Source of the DNA: Prevotella sp.
GTDB taxonomy: Bacteria > Bacteroidota > Bacteroidia > Bacteroidales > Bacteroidaceae
Direction of reading: 5' to 3'
Length of the DNA stretch: 64,000 nucleotides
NCBI GenBank assembly: GCA_016281815.1
Contig: JAEEJK010000104.1
Location: 1 to 64,000, forward strand
The notes beneath the pieces are model-generated. The model made no database searches and had not been told where the DNA came from. It saw only the letters and a program-made list of their open reading frames with translations. Made by a program: the position numbers and the translations under genes. This document shows, in pieces, positions 35,413 to 45,393 of the stretch (positions within the stretch are counted from its first letter, which is position 1; every line of letters starts with the position of its first letter).

Positions 35413-37257
35413 TTGGGGGGAAGAGTTGCGTTGGCAACGCAACATACTGAACCGACAAAATGGACCGACATTGCTGGGGAAGACGACCAGTTCTTGCTGG
35501 TATCCACAGAAGCCGATCCTAACGATCATGCAGCGGCAACAAAGGGCGATGCCTCTAACTGGACGCTGAAGTACTTCGGTAAGGACCAGAAGTTAGCAGA
35601 TGGAACCAATGAAGTGAATAACGACATCGTTGCTCAGTCGGGTAATATCACCAAAGAACTCACAACAGATACCGATGAAGAATCTGAGACTTACAATACC
35701 TTCACATATCCGCATGATTACGGTGAAATCGGAACTATCCGTGTTCGCGGTAAGGATATGGAGAAGAATATGAAGTATGTGGCCGACTACGGCGAGCATA
35801 ATGCGACCATCGCATACCAAGAGACCATGAAGTATCCTTACACTTGGGACTTTAGGGATGCGACAGGGTACTTGAATGTAGCAGCAGATGCTTATGAGCC
35901 AACAAAGCCAGGTTGGTTTGAAAATGAAGATTCCTGGAATGCTTCTTATGAGAAATCTTCTGGAGATCTCTCACTCTTGGAAGAAGCAGAAGATGGCTTC
36001 GATTTGCGTCTGAACAGCCAGGAAGAGCCAACAGCCATGGACAACATCTTTGAGACTGCTAAGAATGCAGGCGGTAATCAGATTTGGGCAAAAGATGTAG
36101 TTGTTCCCGAAACCCAAGGTCTGTGGTTCTACACCGAGAACAATGATTCGGAAGACGCTGGCATGTTGAATGTCTCCGATGATGGAATGCAAATAGTAAA
36201 TGGAGAAAACTCCTGTCCATATTTAGTGGTTCCGAACGTGCCTGCAAACACAGCCGTATATCTACGTATGACGACGACCGCAGAAAGCCCAGTTGTCAAG
36301 TATATGTTCGGACAACAAGAAACCATGTCATCAATTAGCACAAGTACAGAAAGCACCACGGAGAAACTCTATCAGGTAGACGGCACTGATGATTATATCG
36401 TAGCCTTCTTGAACCCGAATGAGAACAAGTCTAACCTTACCCTTTCTCTGAACGGATTCCAACTCAAAAGGCTGGCTGTGTCTAAGGACTTCAAGAGCCT
36501 CGACTCCAACGGATGGGCCACAGAGCCGCGAGCATGTAGTTGATCCCGACCTGACATGGTATATGACAGGAGAACTTATCGAGACCATCTTTGTGAAAAG
36601 CGTAATATATGGAACTTCTGGCAGGAACGGTGGTGATGTGGAGTTGGCCCGAGTAACCTACCCAGGTGAGGAAGGTTCTCAACTGCTGTGCGCCTTGGAT
36701 GATGGGCCTGCATTCTTCACAATAAGGCTGGCAACCCTGTAAGCATCCTCAACAGCGGCTTCCACCTCTTCGTTCCTGATATGCATGACTATCTTAATAC
36801 TGAGGAGGACTTCACAGGAAACAACGATGGCGGCAACAAGACCCTTATCACTGAGGACTATGGCATCCTGAAGGCTCAGGTGGGTGCTGGCACCATTCCG
36901 GCCACAGAAGGGAACTACACCAACTACATCCTCAGCAACAAGATTTACGTCAACGATCAGGGTGAAACCGCAACGGAGAGTGTCGAGGCATTCTACCGCG
37001 TGAAGAGCACAGGTGCCAAGAGCAAAGGCCACAACGGTTACCTGCCGATGGAAACCGACAAGGTGACAAATCAATCTGCCAATGTCTTCGATCTTGTCTT
37101 TGACAATGACAAGGACGCTGACGGCATCAACGAGGTGAATGCCATCGAAGATGCCACTATCAATGGTGTCTACACCATCGATGGCCAGAAGTTGGAGGGA
37201 ATGCCCACCAACAGCGGTCTCTATATCGTGAACGGCAAGAAAGTAATCATCAAATAA
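35413..37257 (+). pseudogene. Decayed secreted surface-protein gene (two frameshifts, no N-terminus)
   Basis: Three consecutive frames encode one continuous protein of about 610 residues. Frame 1 runs to 36543 and drifts off after GWATE. Frame 2 resumes with EHVVDPDLTWYMTGEL and ends ATL at about 36741. Frame 3 resumes with ILHNKAGNPVSILNSGFHLFV and ends KKVIIK at 37257. No start codon or signal peptide is present; the readable part begins just after a 19-nt palindrome (35425-35443). The C-terminus has the DGQKLEGMPTNSGLYIVNGKK motif typical of secreted Prevotella proteins. Family not recognised. Sequencing errors could mimic the two frameshifts but not the missing 5' end. Confidence 0.75.
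35425..35443. repeat. Palindrome at the broken 5' end of the pseudogene
   Basis: GTTGCGTTG-G-CAACGCAAC, 9-bp perfect arms. The recognisable protein sequence of the pseudogene starts right after it, so it may mark a junction. The gap from the ileS promoter to here shows no other feature. Confidence 0.5.
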
Positions 37258-37276
37258 TCAGCAACAAAAAGGAATT

Positions 37277-37474
37277 ATGAAAAGAATATATATTGCACCG
37301 CAAACCGATATCGAGACACTTCATCTCAAAGGGTCTGTCTTACAGGATAATACTGATCCTGGCTATGGACGCTACAGCGACACGTCAGATGATGTCCACG
37401 CCAACACCGTCATCTTTGAAGAGTCAGAGATGGAGTCAGACATCATCGCCTCTCCCAACCTCTGGGACGAGTAA
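37277..37474 (+). CDS. Small acidic peptide of unknown function
   Basis: 65 residues: MKRIYIAPQTDIETLHLKGSV, then an Asp/Ser-rich middle and an acidic end (EESEMES ... NLWDE). No signal peptide or membrane segment. It begins 19 nt after the pseudogene and ends before a strong bidirectional terminator, so it was probably the last gene of that transcript. Short proteins with this start (M-K-[KR]-x-Y-I-x-P) and acidic tails are common in Prevotella next to surface-protein genes, with no known role. Confidence 0.65.
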   Translation: MKRIYIAPQTDIETLHLKGSVLQDNTDPGYGRYSDTSDDVHANTVIFEESEMESDIIASPNLWDE

Positions 37475-37508
37475 CCCTTCTGGAATGAGAATTGTCTCCA
37501 TCTATATC

Positions 37509-37537
37509 AATCGGGGCAGCCAATGGCTGCCCCGATT
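37509..37537. terminator. Bidirectional terminator before fkp
   Basis: Perfect 14-bp arms (AATCGGGGCAGCCA and its complement) separated by one nucleotide, followed by TTTTG on the plus strand, lying between two convergent genes. Confidence 0.85.
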
Positions 37538-37551
37538 TTGATTGGAAAGAT

Positions 37552-40392
37552 TTAACTGCGGCTCACTTGCAGGCCTGTGTTGCTGAGGGACATCTCCACG
37601 AAGCGGGCGTTGAGGTTCTGACGGTTGGCCAACAGAATCTGGCGGATGCTTGCGGCAGCATCCGGATCCTTTGCCACCATATAAAGATAGCCGCCACCAC
37701 CCGCACCCGGAAGTTTGTAACCTAAGCACAGGTCATCGACCAGGTCGGTAAGCCTTCTGACTTCCGCAGGATTCGTTCCACTGTCGAGCAACTGATTCTG
37801 CCCCCATGTCTTGCTGATGAGTTGCCCCATCCTGTTGAAATCATTACGCTGGATGGCCTCATACATGTCAAGAGCATGCTCTTTCATGCTCCGAAGCAAC
37901 TGCAACTGCTCATGTTGGTTGAGGAACATCTTCCGCACAATCTCGGAAAGGATGTTTTTGGCGGTTCGTGTAATGCCCGTGTAGAACAGCAAATGGCATG
38001 CTTTATATTCGGGCTGTGTATACAATTCGGAAGGCAACCAACGCACGACAGGAGATTGCGCAAATCCCCTTTCCGTCTGGAGCAGTTTAACCCCCTGAAG
38101 AATACCGCCAAACTGGTCCTGCCATCCACCTCCGGTGGTCAGCAACTGTTCAAGCACAAGTGTGCGGCGCCCTATCTCATTCCTGTCCCACATCAGACCG
38201 CAGAAATCATTGAGTGCGCCAAGAACGGTAGCCGCCAGGATGCTGCTTGTACCCAATCCACTACCTGCCGGGATGGCAGACAGGAGTGTCAGTTCGATAC
38301 CACAGCCAAAGTCCTCCAACTGATCTTTTAGTGAGGCATATCTCACCTGGGAGAATCCTGGTTGGAAGCCGGCGAGCACCAAGGCCGCCTTCGGGATGGA
38401 GAAAGGACTGCCAACCAGATGGAAATCAGCCAATTGCTCATATGTTTCCACAGTTTCGGAAGCACCAAGGTCAATGCTCCGAAGAATGACATGTCGCTCA
38501 GCACAGGGTTTGACAAAAGCCTGAATGGGCGGCTGTCCATTGAGTTCGATGGCAAGGTTGACCACATTGCCCCCTTCCATCAGGCAGAAAGGAGGAGTGT
38601 CGGTCCACCCACCTGCTATGTCAATGCGGACGGGGCATCGTCCCCAAACGATTTGGTCACCATAAACGGACAAATGGGGAGCCTGTGTATCCTGCAGCGC
38701 AGAAGAAGTCAGTCCGTCCCTGAGCAAGGCAAAAGCCTTTCTCTCCTCGTCCCCACCCTCTTTTCCTTTATTCCGGCGCAGACGTGCCCTGAACATGGCG
38801 TCACGGATTCTCACCAGCAAGGGTACATCCTCCGGCAAGGGATGCGGTTCCGCAATGCCAAAACGAGCGAACTCAGCGGCCGCATGGTCCAGGTCTATTT
38901 GATAGAACACACTGTGCTCGTAATTATTTGACAGGAATGACCAGTTCAGTTTTCTGTTCTCCTCTCGTTGGGCACAAAGGCGCCGCAGATTGGCTTTGGC
39001 AGAGATATCATCCGCACTCATCTTTGCGGACATCTCCCAAACTATCCTGCCGCCATCCAGTTGTGTATTGCCCAACATCCACCTCAGTACGAGTTGTGCG
39101 TCATGCAAATTGTCCACCAGTGGGAATATAGCCGCTTTCTGCAAGTCCATACCGCCTTTGATCTGGCTGGCATCAATACCATGAGCAGAAGCCCACTGAG
39201 CGAAAGACAAGCCCAGATAAGTGGTCTTCACATCCGTGACTTCACCCCTGAAACTATCGGCATACCCATAAGGCCGCACCACCCATTGATGCTCCCCGAC
39301 AGGGACTATATCCACACATTGCCCTGGAGACAGCGATATCTCCCAAGCGTTTTCCGGGACACCTGTAACTATATTGTCGTGCGACAGCGTCCAGTGTTCG
39401 GAAATACAACTGTTCTCAATCCACAGGTTGCGGTGCTCGTTGGTGATTGGTATCCATGTCTGAGCGTTCTGAATAAAAATGGAGGGATGCGGTTTCCTGG
39501 AACGGTGCATGATCTCCCTTTGATCGTGGACGAGATTCTGGATGTCCACGGTAGAGGAGATGAGTTCCGGACTGGTGCCATAATGATAGAACTCACCGCC
39601 GGGAAGCGGAATGATGGCCACCCTGAGCGAATTCACATCTTGGTCAGCCAAAGTAGGATGAGTGCCCATCGCACCCCCAAAAGTGGAATATAGGTCATAC
39701 TCCACCACCTCTCCGTTTTTTTGGCTTTTGTCAACCAGCACACGTACAGCCTTGTCGCTAAGCAGCCAAATCCCGATATCGACCAAATAGAGGTGATCGT
39801 GACGCAGGCCAGCCAAGACCGACGGAGACGGTTTTTGCAACATGCACTTGAGTTCGGAAGGCGACTTCCTATTTGCCACGAAGACGCCATGCGTCGAGGC
39901 CATCTCATCATTCAGCCATAAACCATAGCAGACGACATCAGCATCAGGGATGGTGGGCAGAGGTTTTGTCGTGCGGATGAGCACATCACCGCTGACAATC
40001 ATCGTGTGATATGACGGAGGCGCCATTTCAAAAATGCGCTCAAACAGAGGAACTTGCAAAGACAGCAAATCCTGCGACAACCGCTGTCCACGTTCCCAAC
40101 GGAACACAGGGATGGGCGTGAGCACCTTGCCCGACGGCGCGTATGCCGGCAATCTGCGACTCTGTCCGCCCGCATGAAGCAACAACCGCCGCTCCGACAC
40201 CAACCACTCGTCGAAAGGCACCTGCGGCGCCTGCGACTGATGGCACTGGCTCAACAGCCATGTCGACCCTCCTCCGCTCCCCAATTTCTTGTCAATGGGA
40301 TCGTTTGAGCAAAACCATTCCTTATGGCTGTACCCTGTAATATCGTGGAAGCATTCCACAAGATTGGGAGGCAAGGAGAGCAGTTTTTTCAT
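37552..40392 (-). CDS. fkp: Bifunctional L-fucokinase / GDP-fucose pyrophosphorylase
   Basis: 946 residues, close to the known Bacteroides Fkp. The N-terminal half is the L-fucose-1-phosphate guanylyltransferase domain, with a beta-helix-like middle. The C-terminal half (about 590-946) is a GHMP kinase: PVRIDIAGGWTDTPPF, the ATP loop PAGSGLGTSSILAA and LPGAGGGGYLY. It turns salvaged fucose into GDP-fucose for capsule and glycoprotein fucosylation. No promoter box is evident; a composite repeat separates it from the YfhO-like gene. Confidence 0.96.
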   Translation of the reverse strand: MKKLLSLPPNLVECFHDITGYSHKEWFCSNDPIDKKLGSGGGSTWLLSQCHQSQAPQVPFDEWLVSERRLLLHAGGQSRRLPAYAPSGKVLTPIPVFRWERGQRLSQDLLSLQVPLFERIFEMAPPSYHTMIVSGDVLIRTTKPLPTIPDADVVCYGLWLNDEMASTHGVFVANRKSPSELKCMLQKPSPSVLAGLRHDHLYLVDIGIWLLSDKAVRVLVDKSQKNGEVVEYDLYSTFGGAMGTHPTLADQDVNSLRVAIIPLPGGEFYHYGTSPELISSTVDIQNLVHDQREIMHRSRKPHPSIFIQNAQTWIPITNEHRNLWIENSCISEHWTLSHDNIVTGVPENAWEISLSPGQCVDIVPVGEHQWVVRPYGYADSFRGEVTDVKTTYLGLSFAQWASAHGIDASQIKGGMDLQKAAIFPLVDNLHDAQLVLRWMLGNTQLDGGRIVWEMSAKMSADDISAKANLRRLCAQREENRKLNWSFLSNNYEHSVFYQIDLDHAAAEFARFGIAEPHPLPEDVPLLVRIRDAMFRARLRRNKGKEGGDEERKAFALLRDGLTSSALQDTQAPHLSVYGDQIVWGRCPVRIDIAGGWTDTPPFCLMEGGNVVNLAIELNGQPPIQAFVKPCAERHVILRSIDLGASETVETYEQLADFHLVGSPFSIPKAALVLAGFQPGFSQVRYASLKDQLEDFGCGIELTLLSAIPAGSGLGTSSILAATVLGALNDFCGLMWDRNEIGRRTLVLEQLLTTGGGWQDQFGGILQGVKLLQTERGFAQSPVVRWLPSELYTQPEYKACHLLFYTGITRTAKNILSEIVRKMFLNQHEQLQLLRSMKEHALDMYEAIQRNDFNRMGQLISKTWGQNQLLDSGTNPAEVRRLTDLVDDLCLGYKLPGAGGGGYLYMVAKDPDAAASIRQILLANRQNLNARFVEMSLSNTGLQVSRS

Positions 40393-40422
40393 TTTTTTAT
40401 TTTTTGGAGATTGGGTGATTTT

Positions 40423-40454
40423 TGGAGTTTAGAAGTTTAGGAGATTAGGAGTTT
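40423..40454 (+). repeat. Tandem octamer array AGGAGTTT x4
   Basis: Four degenerate units (tggagttt, agaagttt, aggagatt, aggagttt) are followed by AGACATTAC, as at 10508-10556. It lies between fkp and the YfhO-like gene. Confidence 0.8.
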
Positions 40455-40520
40455 AGACATTACTTCTGCATGGCGTTGTCGCTGACAGCGACCTACCGAA
40501 CAACAACGACGGAGGAGATT

Positions 40521-40585
40521 CTTCATTCTTCACTCTTCACTCTTCACTCTTCTCATTCTTCACTCTTCACTCTTCACTCTTCACT
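40521..40585 (-). repeat. Tandem heptamer array AGTGAAG (about nine units, minus strand)
   Basis: Two blocks of AGTGAAG units (minus-strand reading) separated by one 9-nt variant. The stop codon of the YfhO-like gene (40567-40569) and its last residues VKSEE lie inside the array. Confidence 0.9.
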
Positions 40586-43056
40586 CTTCGCAAGCCATTG
40601 ACAGCACCTCCAAGGATGGCAAGAAGGAGCAGGATGCCGGCGACATAAGCGATGGTCTCCGTCTTCTTGACAGAAGTGGGATGGAAGTCAAGAACGACCT
40701 CATGTTTGCCAGGCTGCAACTGAAGAGCCCTGAGGATATAGTTGACACGTCCCAACTCCGCCGGCTTTCCGTCCACGGTAACCGTCCAGTCAGGATAATA
40801 TATCTCAGAGAACACCACGACACCGCCCTTGGCTGATTCAGCCGTATAGGTGAGGTGGTTGGGCTCATAACTGGTGAGCGTGACTTTTGAGACAGAGTCC
40901 TGCGGCATACTCTCGCCAAGAACCTGTTTGAACGACTGGTCTGCCACGGCTTCCTTGCGCAGGTCATGCTTGCCCACGCCATCGATTTCCTCATTGGCAT
41001 TGGCCACGAACTTCACTTTGTCCACGAACCATGCGTTACCGAAGGCCTGGAGGTTCTGAAGCGGAGCCGTCTGTCCGTTCTGGAGCGGCAAGATGAAATA
41101 CTTGGTGTTGAGCATATTGATGACCGGACAGATGCTGTCGGTATTGATAGCCTCCATATCGCCCTTAGCCTGAGTGATTGCCGGCATGACAGCCTGCATC
41201 TCGGGCATGATATATGCCTCGATCATTTCCTGATACCTGCGGAGTTTGGCGGCATGATATCCTCCGACGCTCTTGTGGTAATAGGAAGTCTCATTCTCAT
41301 TGAACGTATTGGTGGAGAAATTGAGCACACGGTAATCGAGTGTCTTGTCCTGCAAGATCTGCTCATCGGTAGCAGTCTTTTGCTGAGGCTGTTCCTTGAT
41401 GCTCTTCGGCACAAACATGCTGTCATTCAGATAGCGTTTGTTGACCGTCCACATATCCAGCAGACAGACGACTGCCAATATCCATACCATATACTGAGCC
41501 TTCAGTTTGCGAGCCTGATAGAGCAGGAGCACCACCATACCGACGACGATGATGAACAAAGACCTCCATGCATCCGCCGTGAAGATGGACTTTCTCACCT
41601 CCCTAAGGTTGTCGAGCAATGGATTGAGTTGGTCGGCAGGGAACTGGCTGAGCGCCTGCATCTCAGTCAAGGAGACGTAGTCGAAGAACATGGAGGGTAC
41701 CAAGGCAAACAAAAGGCAGAAACCACCTGTCAGCACGAAACTGGCGTAAAGATATTTGATGTTCTTTTTGAGCAGATCCGGCTCATCCACGATTTTCTTG
41801 AGCGCCATCATAGCCAGCAGCGGGACGGTGAACTCAGCGATGACCAAGATGGAAGCCACCGTGCGGAATTTGGCATACATGGGGAAATGGTCGATGAAGA
41901 AATCGGTCAGTCCCATGAAATTCCTGCCCCATGAGAGGAGAACGGACAATACCGTAACCGCCAGCAATGCCCATTTCATTGGTCCCTTCACGATGAACAG
42001 AGCGAGCACGAACAACAGCATGACAAACGCCCCCACATATACAGGTCCGCTTGTGCCCGGCTGCTCACCCCAATACTGGCCTATCTGTCTGTAGATGTCA
42101 AAATACTGAGGATTGGCCTTTTTCATGGCCGTCTCATTGGCAGCCAACGGAACAGACGCCCCACCCTTTGCATTGGGGATAAGAAGTGTCCATGTCTCTC
42201 CGATGCCATAACTCCACTGGGTGATATAGTCACGCTCCAGACCGCTGTCCGTCTGGTTGGCATTGTTCTCCTTCACCAACTCGCTCTTGCCGCGCATCGT
42301 TTCCTTGGAATACTGCCATGTATGATAAAGGTTGGACAAATTGATGCTGATGCCCACAAGAGCCGCCACCGCACACACAGCCGAAGCCTTCAGGAAACGA
42401 GCCATCTGTTTTTGTCGGACGGCCTCGATGAAGAAGGCGACAATCATGAAGAAAATGATGAACAGATAATAATATGTCATCTGAACATGGTTGGCATAGA
42501 CTTCAAACGCTGTAAACAGTGCCGTGACCACAAAACCCCAAAAATACTTTCCCCTGTATGCGAGCACGATACCTGCAATCATGGGTGGCAGGTAGGCCAA
42601 CGCCCACACTTTCCATATATGGCCCGCGGCTATGATAATGAAGAAATAACTGGAGAACGCCCAGATGATGGCCCCCAGCGCAGCAAGCGACTGGCGGAAA
42701 TCATATGCACGGAGAAGGATATAGAATCCCAAGAGATAGACGAAGACATACCACACATTGTCGGGCAACCAGAGATGGTATGCGCTGACGACCTGCGACA
42801 GTCCGTCTGTGCTCTTGTATGATGGCGACGTCTGATAAGTGGGCATCCCCCCGAAAGTGGAGTTGGTCCAACGGGTTCGCTCACCAGTCTTCTGATAATA
42901 CTCCAGTGCTTCCTGTCCCGCTCCGCGTCCTGCGGACGTGTCATGCTGATAAAGGATTCTCCCCTCAATGTCAGCAGGTAAAAAATAAGCGAAGGCAATC
43001 AGGACGAAAACCACGACAGCAATGATGTCGGGCAAACATTGTTTGAATTTTTCCAT
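40567..43056 (-). CDS. YfhO family membrane protein
   Basis: 829 residues with a dozen or more membrane segments and a C-terminal soluble beta domain (about 690-800) containing VFSEIYYPDWTVTVDGKP, the recurrent YfhO signature. YfhO-like proteins resemble GT-C glycosyltransferases; Bacillus YfhO glycosylates lipoteichoic acid, but the acceptor here is unknown. The ATG at 43056 is preferred over upstream in-frame starts that lie in the promoter. The C-terminal residues come from the heptamer array. Confidence 0.92.
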   Translation of the reverse strand: MEKFKQCLPDIIAVVVFVLIAFAYFLPADIEGRILYQHDTSAGRGAGQEALEYYQKTGERTRWTNSTFGGMPTYQTSPSYKSTDGLSQVVSAYHLWLPDNVWYVFVYLLGFYILLRAYDFRQSLAALGAIIWAFSSYFFIIIAAGHIWKVWALAYLPPMIAGIVLAYRGKYFWGFVVTALFTAFEVYANHVQMTYYYLFIIFFMIVAFFIEAVRQKQMARFLKASAVCAVAALVGISINLSNLYHTWQYSKETMRGKSELVKENNANQTDSGLERDYITQWSYGIGETWTLLIPNAKGGASVPLAANETAMKKANPQYFDIYRQIGQYWGEQPGTSGPVYVGAFVMLLFVLALFIVKGPMKWALLAVTVLSVLLSWGRNFMGLTDFFIDHFPMYAKFRTVASILVIAEFTVPLLAMMALKKIVDEPDLLKKNIKYLYASFVLTGGFCLLFALVPSMFFDYVSLTEMQALSQFPADQLNPLLDNLREVRKSIFTADAWRSLFIIVVGMVVLLLYQARKLKAQYMVWILAVVCLLDMWTVNKRYLNDSMFVPKSIKEQPQQKTATDEQILQDKTLDYRVLNFSTNTFNENETSYYHKSVGGYHAAKLRRYQEMIEAYIMPEMQAVMPAITQAKGDMEAINTDSICPVINMLNTKYFILPLQNGQTAPLQNLQAFGNAWFVDKVKFVANANEEIDGVGKHDLRKEAVADQSFKQVLGESMPQDSVSKVTLTSYEPNHLTYTAESAKGGVVVFSEIYYPDWTVTVDGKPAELGRVNYILRALQLQPGKHEVVLDFHPTSVKKTETIAYVAGILLLLAILGGAVNGLRRVKSEE

Positions 43057-43076
43057 ATTTTTGAAGATTATTTTTG

Positions 43077-43108
43077 CAAAGTTACTGATAAACGGCAGAA
43101 CAGCCAAA
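43077..43108 (-). promoter_or_regulatory. Promoter of the YfhO-like gene
   Basis: On the minus strand TTTG (43105-43108), 20 nt, TAACTTTG (43077-43084). It abuts the 3' end of gtrA, so the YfhO-like gene can be expressed apart from the genes upstream. Confidence 0.75.
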
Positions 43109-43501
43109 TTAATTCTCCGATTTCCTTATCGTCTTATTGTGTTTGAACACCCACCTGACCAAGATGAAATTGACCGGCACGGCGATGAGGTAAACCGGAA
43201 CAGGAGCCAAAGTCTCACTAACGCCGAGGTATAGGAACAGGTTGAGCAGAATCATGTGGAGCAGATAGTTGTTGAGATGTGCTCCAATGAAGCCTATGCC
43301 CCGTTTGACTGAAGCCTTGGACTTGAAAGTGAAATAGGAAGACAAGAAAAAATTGCAGATGAAACTCAGGAGATAACCGATGGTGTATGCGATATTGGCA
43401 TTCATATAGTGGTTGAGCACCCAATAGATGCCATAGTGGAGAAGGGTGGCAAAAACTCCGACAACTCCAAATCTGATGACTTCGTTCCAGTTTACATTCA
43501 T
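43109..43501 (-). CDS. GtrA family membrane protein
   Basis: 130 residues with four membrane segments and the GtrA pattern (RFGVVGVFATLLHYGIYW, GYLLSFICNFFLSSYFTF). GtrA-like flippases help move lipid-linked sugars across the inner membrane. Start at the ATG 43501, which overlaps the upstream stop as ATGA; the frame continues to a TTG at 43513. Proximity to YfhO and fkp supports a surface-glycan role. Confidence 0.92.
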   Translation of the reverse strand: MNVNWNEVIRFGVVGVFATLLHYGIYWVLNHYMNANIAYTIGYLLSFICNFFLSSYFTFKSKASVKRGIGFIGAHLNNYLLHMILLNLFLYLGVSETLAPVPVYLIAVPVNFILVRWVFKHNKTIRKSEN

Positions 43502-43968
43502 TTCCTTACACAAACCTCTCCAAATAGTTCACCTTTCCGATTGGCAATAAAGCCATAAGCCTCCGTTCCATTTGAAGACTTTCTGATTTGCTCTTCCAAG
43601 GCAGAAAGTCCTGACGGCAGATAGCCCAACACCGTGGAGCCCTGCCTGACAACGATCCTTCCATCCTCCAGACTGGCAGCAGCCCGGAACAGGCCGACCT
43701 TGTCTTTCAGTTGATCTGAGTCCGCGACGATCAGGTCATAATGGACAAATCCTTTTTTCACCATCAGTTGGATTTCCCCCTCATAATCGGTGAAAGGGGT
43801 CATGTCGGCTGGTGGACAATCTATGTCAAGAATGCCATTGAAAACCCATTGATGCCCACTTGCCTTATAGACAGGGTCTTCATAGTCGCTTGGCACTTCC
43901 TCTTTTTTCCTCAGGAAAAGAAATGCCAGTATGATGACGATGACGGCAATAATGATGATATATTCCAT
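43498..43968 (-). CDS. Membrane-anchored protein with a possible HIRAN-like domain
   Basis: 156 residues: one N-terminal membrane helix (YIIIIAVIVIILAFLFL), an acidic/charged linker, and a beta-rich C-terminal domain with DGRIVVRQGSTVLGYLPSGLS, which resembles the conserved part of HIRAN domains (a DNA-end-binding fold). The resemblance is only by eye. Located 22 nt after the GH28 gene and overlapping gtrA. Confidence 0.85.
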   Translation of the reverse strand: MEYIIIIAVIVIILAFLFLRKKEEVPSDYEDPVYKASGHQWVFNGILDIDCPPADMTPFTDYEGEIQLMVKKGFVHYDLIVADSDQLKDKVGLFRAAASLEDGRIVVRQGSTVLGYLPSGLSALEEQIRKSSNGTEAYGFIANRKGELFGEVCVRK

Positions 43969-43990
43969 TGCTCAGTTTTTTAACACTTAC

Positions 43991-45367
43991 TTATTTCCAC
44001 AATTGGCCATTCACATATACATTTTTGTAAGATATCTTCCCTGTTCCGACCACATGGCATACCTCCTGCTCTGTCACGCCATCAAAGCGGCAGTTCTTAA
44101 AAGAGATGTCCTCTGCCTGCACCCGGTTCTCAAGTCCCTCGACATGCAGCACATACCGGCTTTTCTGGCTTGTCACGTTCTCGAAGCGGATGTTGTGGAA
44201 ATAGGGGTAGTATTTACCTTCATTCACATGCCAGTAGTTGAGTTCTATGCCCAATATTGCGAGGTCACACGTACCCACCTCCACATTTCTGACGTAAACA
44301 TTTTTCACCTCCCCACCCCTATTGGGATTTGACTTGATGCGTATGATGCGGTTGAGGTGCGGACTGTCCATCTTGCAGTCCTCCACCCATACGTTGGAGC
44401 AGCCACCAGTAATCTCACTGCCGATGGCCACCCCTGCGTGTCCGTCCTTCATCCGGCATTTGCGGACGATAATGTTTTCAGAAGGTATCATCCACCTCCG
44501 CCCATCGTCATCCTTACCACTCTTGATGGCGATGCAGTCATCACCCGTATCAAAATAGCAATCCTCGATGAGCACGTTGCGGCACGACTCCGGGTCGCAG
44601 CCATCATTGTTGTATCCATGGCTGTTGAGCGTGAGCCTCCTGACAGTGATATTCTGCGACATCAGCGGATGAATCAGCCAGAACGGAGAGCGGTTGATCT
44701 CGAAGTCCTCCAGGAGGATGTTCTTGCATTTGTAGAGATTGATGAACTGAGGCCTCATGCCGATGGTGCCCTCAAAAACCCTCTTTTCCATGGGCCATTG
44801 CTGCTCCAGGGCACGGTTGAGCCAGTCTTTCTCCTTGCCCACGGTACCGTCGGGAAGCGTCACCTTCCAGATGGTGTCGGGATGAAGCCAGTTGTCCTTA
44901 GTAGCCATGCCGTCGAGTATTCCTTTTCCTGTAATGGCGATATCGCGCTCATTGTAGGCATAGATCAAGGGCGAGAGGTTGTAGCAGTCGATACCCTCTA
45001 TACGGGTCAGAACAAGTGGGTAGAGCCTGCGGTCGGTGCTGAACTGCAACACGGCCCCCTCCTCAAGATGAAGGTTGACCCCCGAACGAAGATGGATGGC
45101 CGCCGTTTTGAATACACCTTTGGGTATCACCACCTTCCCACCCCCTTGCATGGAGCAAGTCTCGATGGCCTTGTTGATGGCACCGGTATAGAGAGAATCC
45201 TTTGACTGATGAAAATCCAGTATATTGAATGTCCTGTCGGGAAAAGAGGGCACGACAATGGCGCTCTCCACTTTTCTCATCTGTTTCCAAGGATTGGCAG
45301 CCTCGGCATGACCCAGGGTCAGTATCGCACACAATACCAGGAGAGAAATAGAGGTTGTTTTCTTCAT
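43991..45367 (-). CDS. Glycoside hydrolase family 28 (polygalacturonase-like)
   Basis: 458 residues from the ATG at 45367, with a signal peptide (MKKTTSISLLVLCAILTLGHAEA). GH28 catalytic signatures in a beta-helix: NNDGCDPE, TGDDCIAIKSG, GHAGVAIGSE and RIKSNPNRGG, which give the three catalytic Asp, the His and the substrate Arg-Lys. It hydrolyses galacturonic-acid bonds of pectin or rhamnogalacturonan. No SusC/SusD pair is nearby, so it is not inside a typical polysaccharide utilisation locus. Confidence 0.95.
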   Translation of the reverse strand: MKKTTSISLLVLCAILTLGHAEAANPWKQMRKVESAIVVPSFPDRTFNILDFHQSKDSLYTGAINKAIETCSMQGGGKVVIPKGVFKTAAIHLRSGVNLHLEEGAVLQFSTDRRLYPLVLTRIEGIDCYNLSPLIYAYNERDIAITGKGILDGMATKDNWLHPDTIWKVTLPDGTVGKEKDWLNRALEQQWPMEKRVFEGTIGMRPQFINLYKCKNILLEDFEINRSPFWLIHPLMSQNITVRRLTLNSHGYNNDGCDPESCRNVLIEDCYFDTGDDCIAIKSGKDDDGRRWMIPSENIIVRKCRMKDGHAGVAIGSEITGGCSNVWVEDCKMDSPHLNRIIRIKSNPNRGGEVKNVYVRNVEVGTCDLAILGIELNYWHVNEGKYYPYFHNIRFENVTSQKSRYVLHVEGLENRVQAEDISFKNCRFDGVTEQEVCHVVGTGKISYKNVYVNGQLWK

Positions 45368-45393
45368 GTCTCTTGCGGTTTTGTTTTCTTTGA

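Noticed and set aside
35299..35529. Minus-strand short frames upstream of the pseudogene
   Set aside because: They overlap the palindrome and the decayed gene and have no start signals or family pattern.
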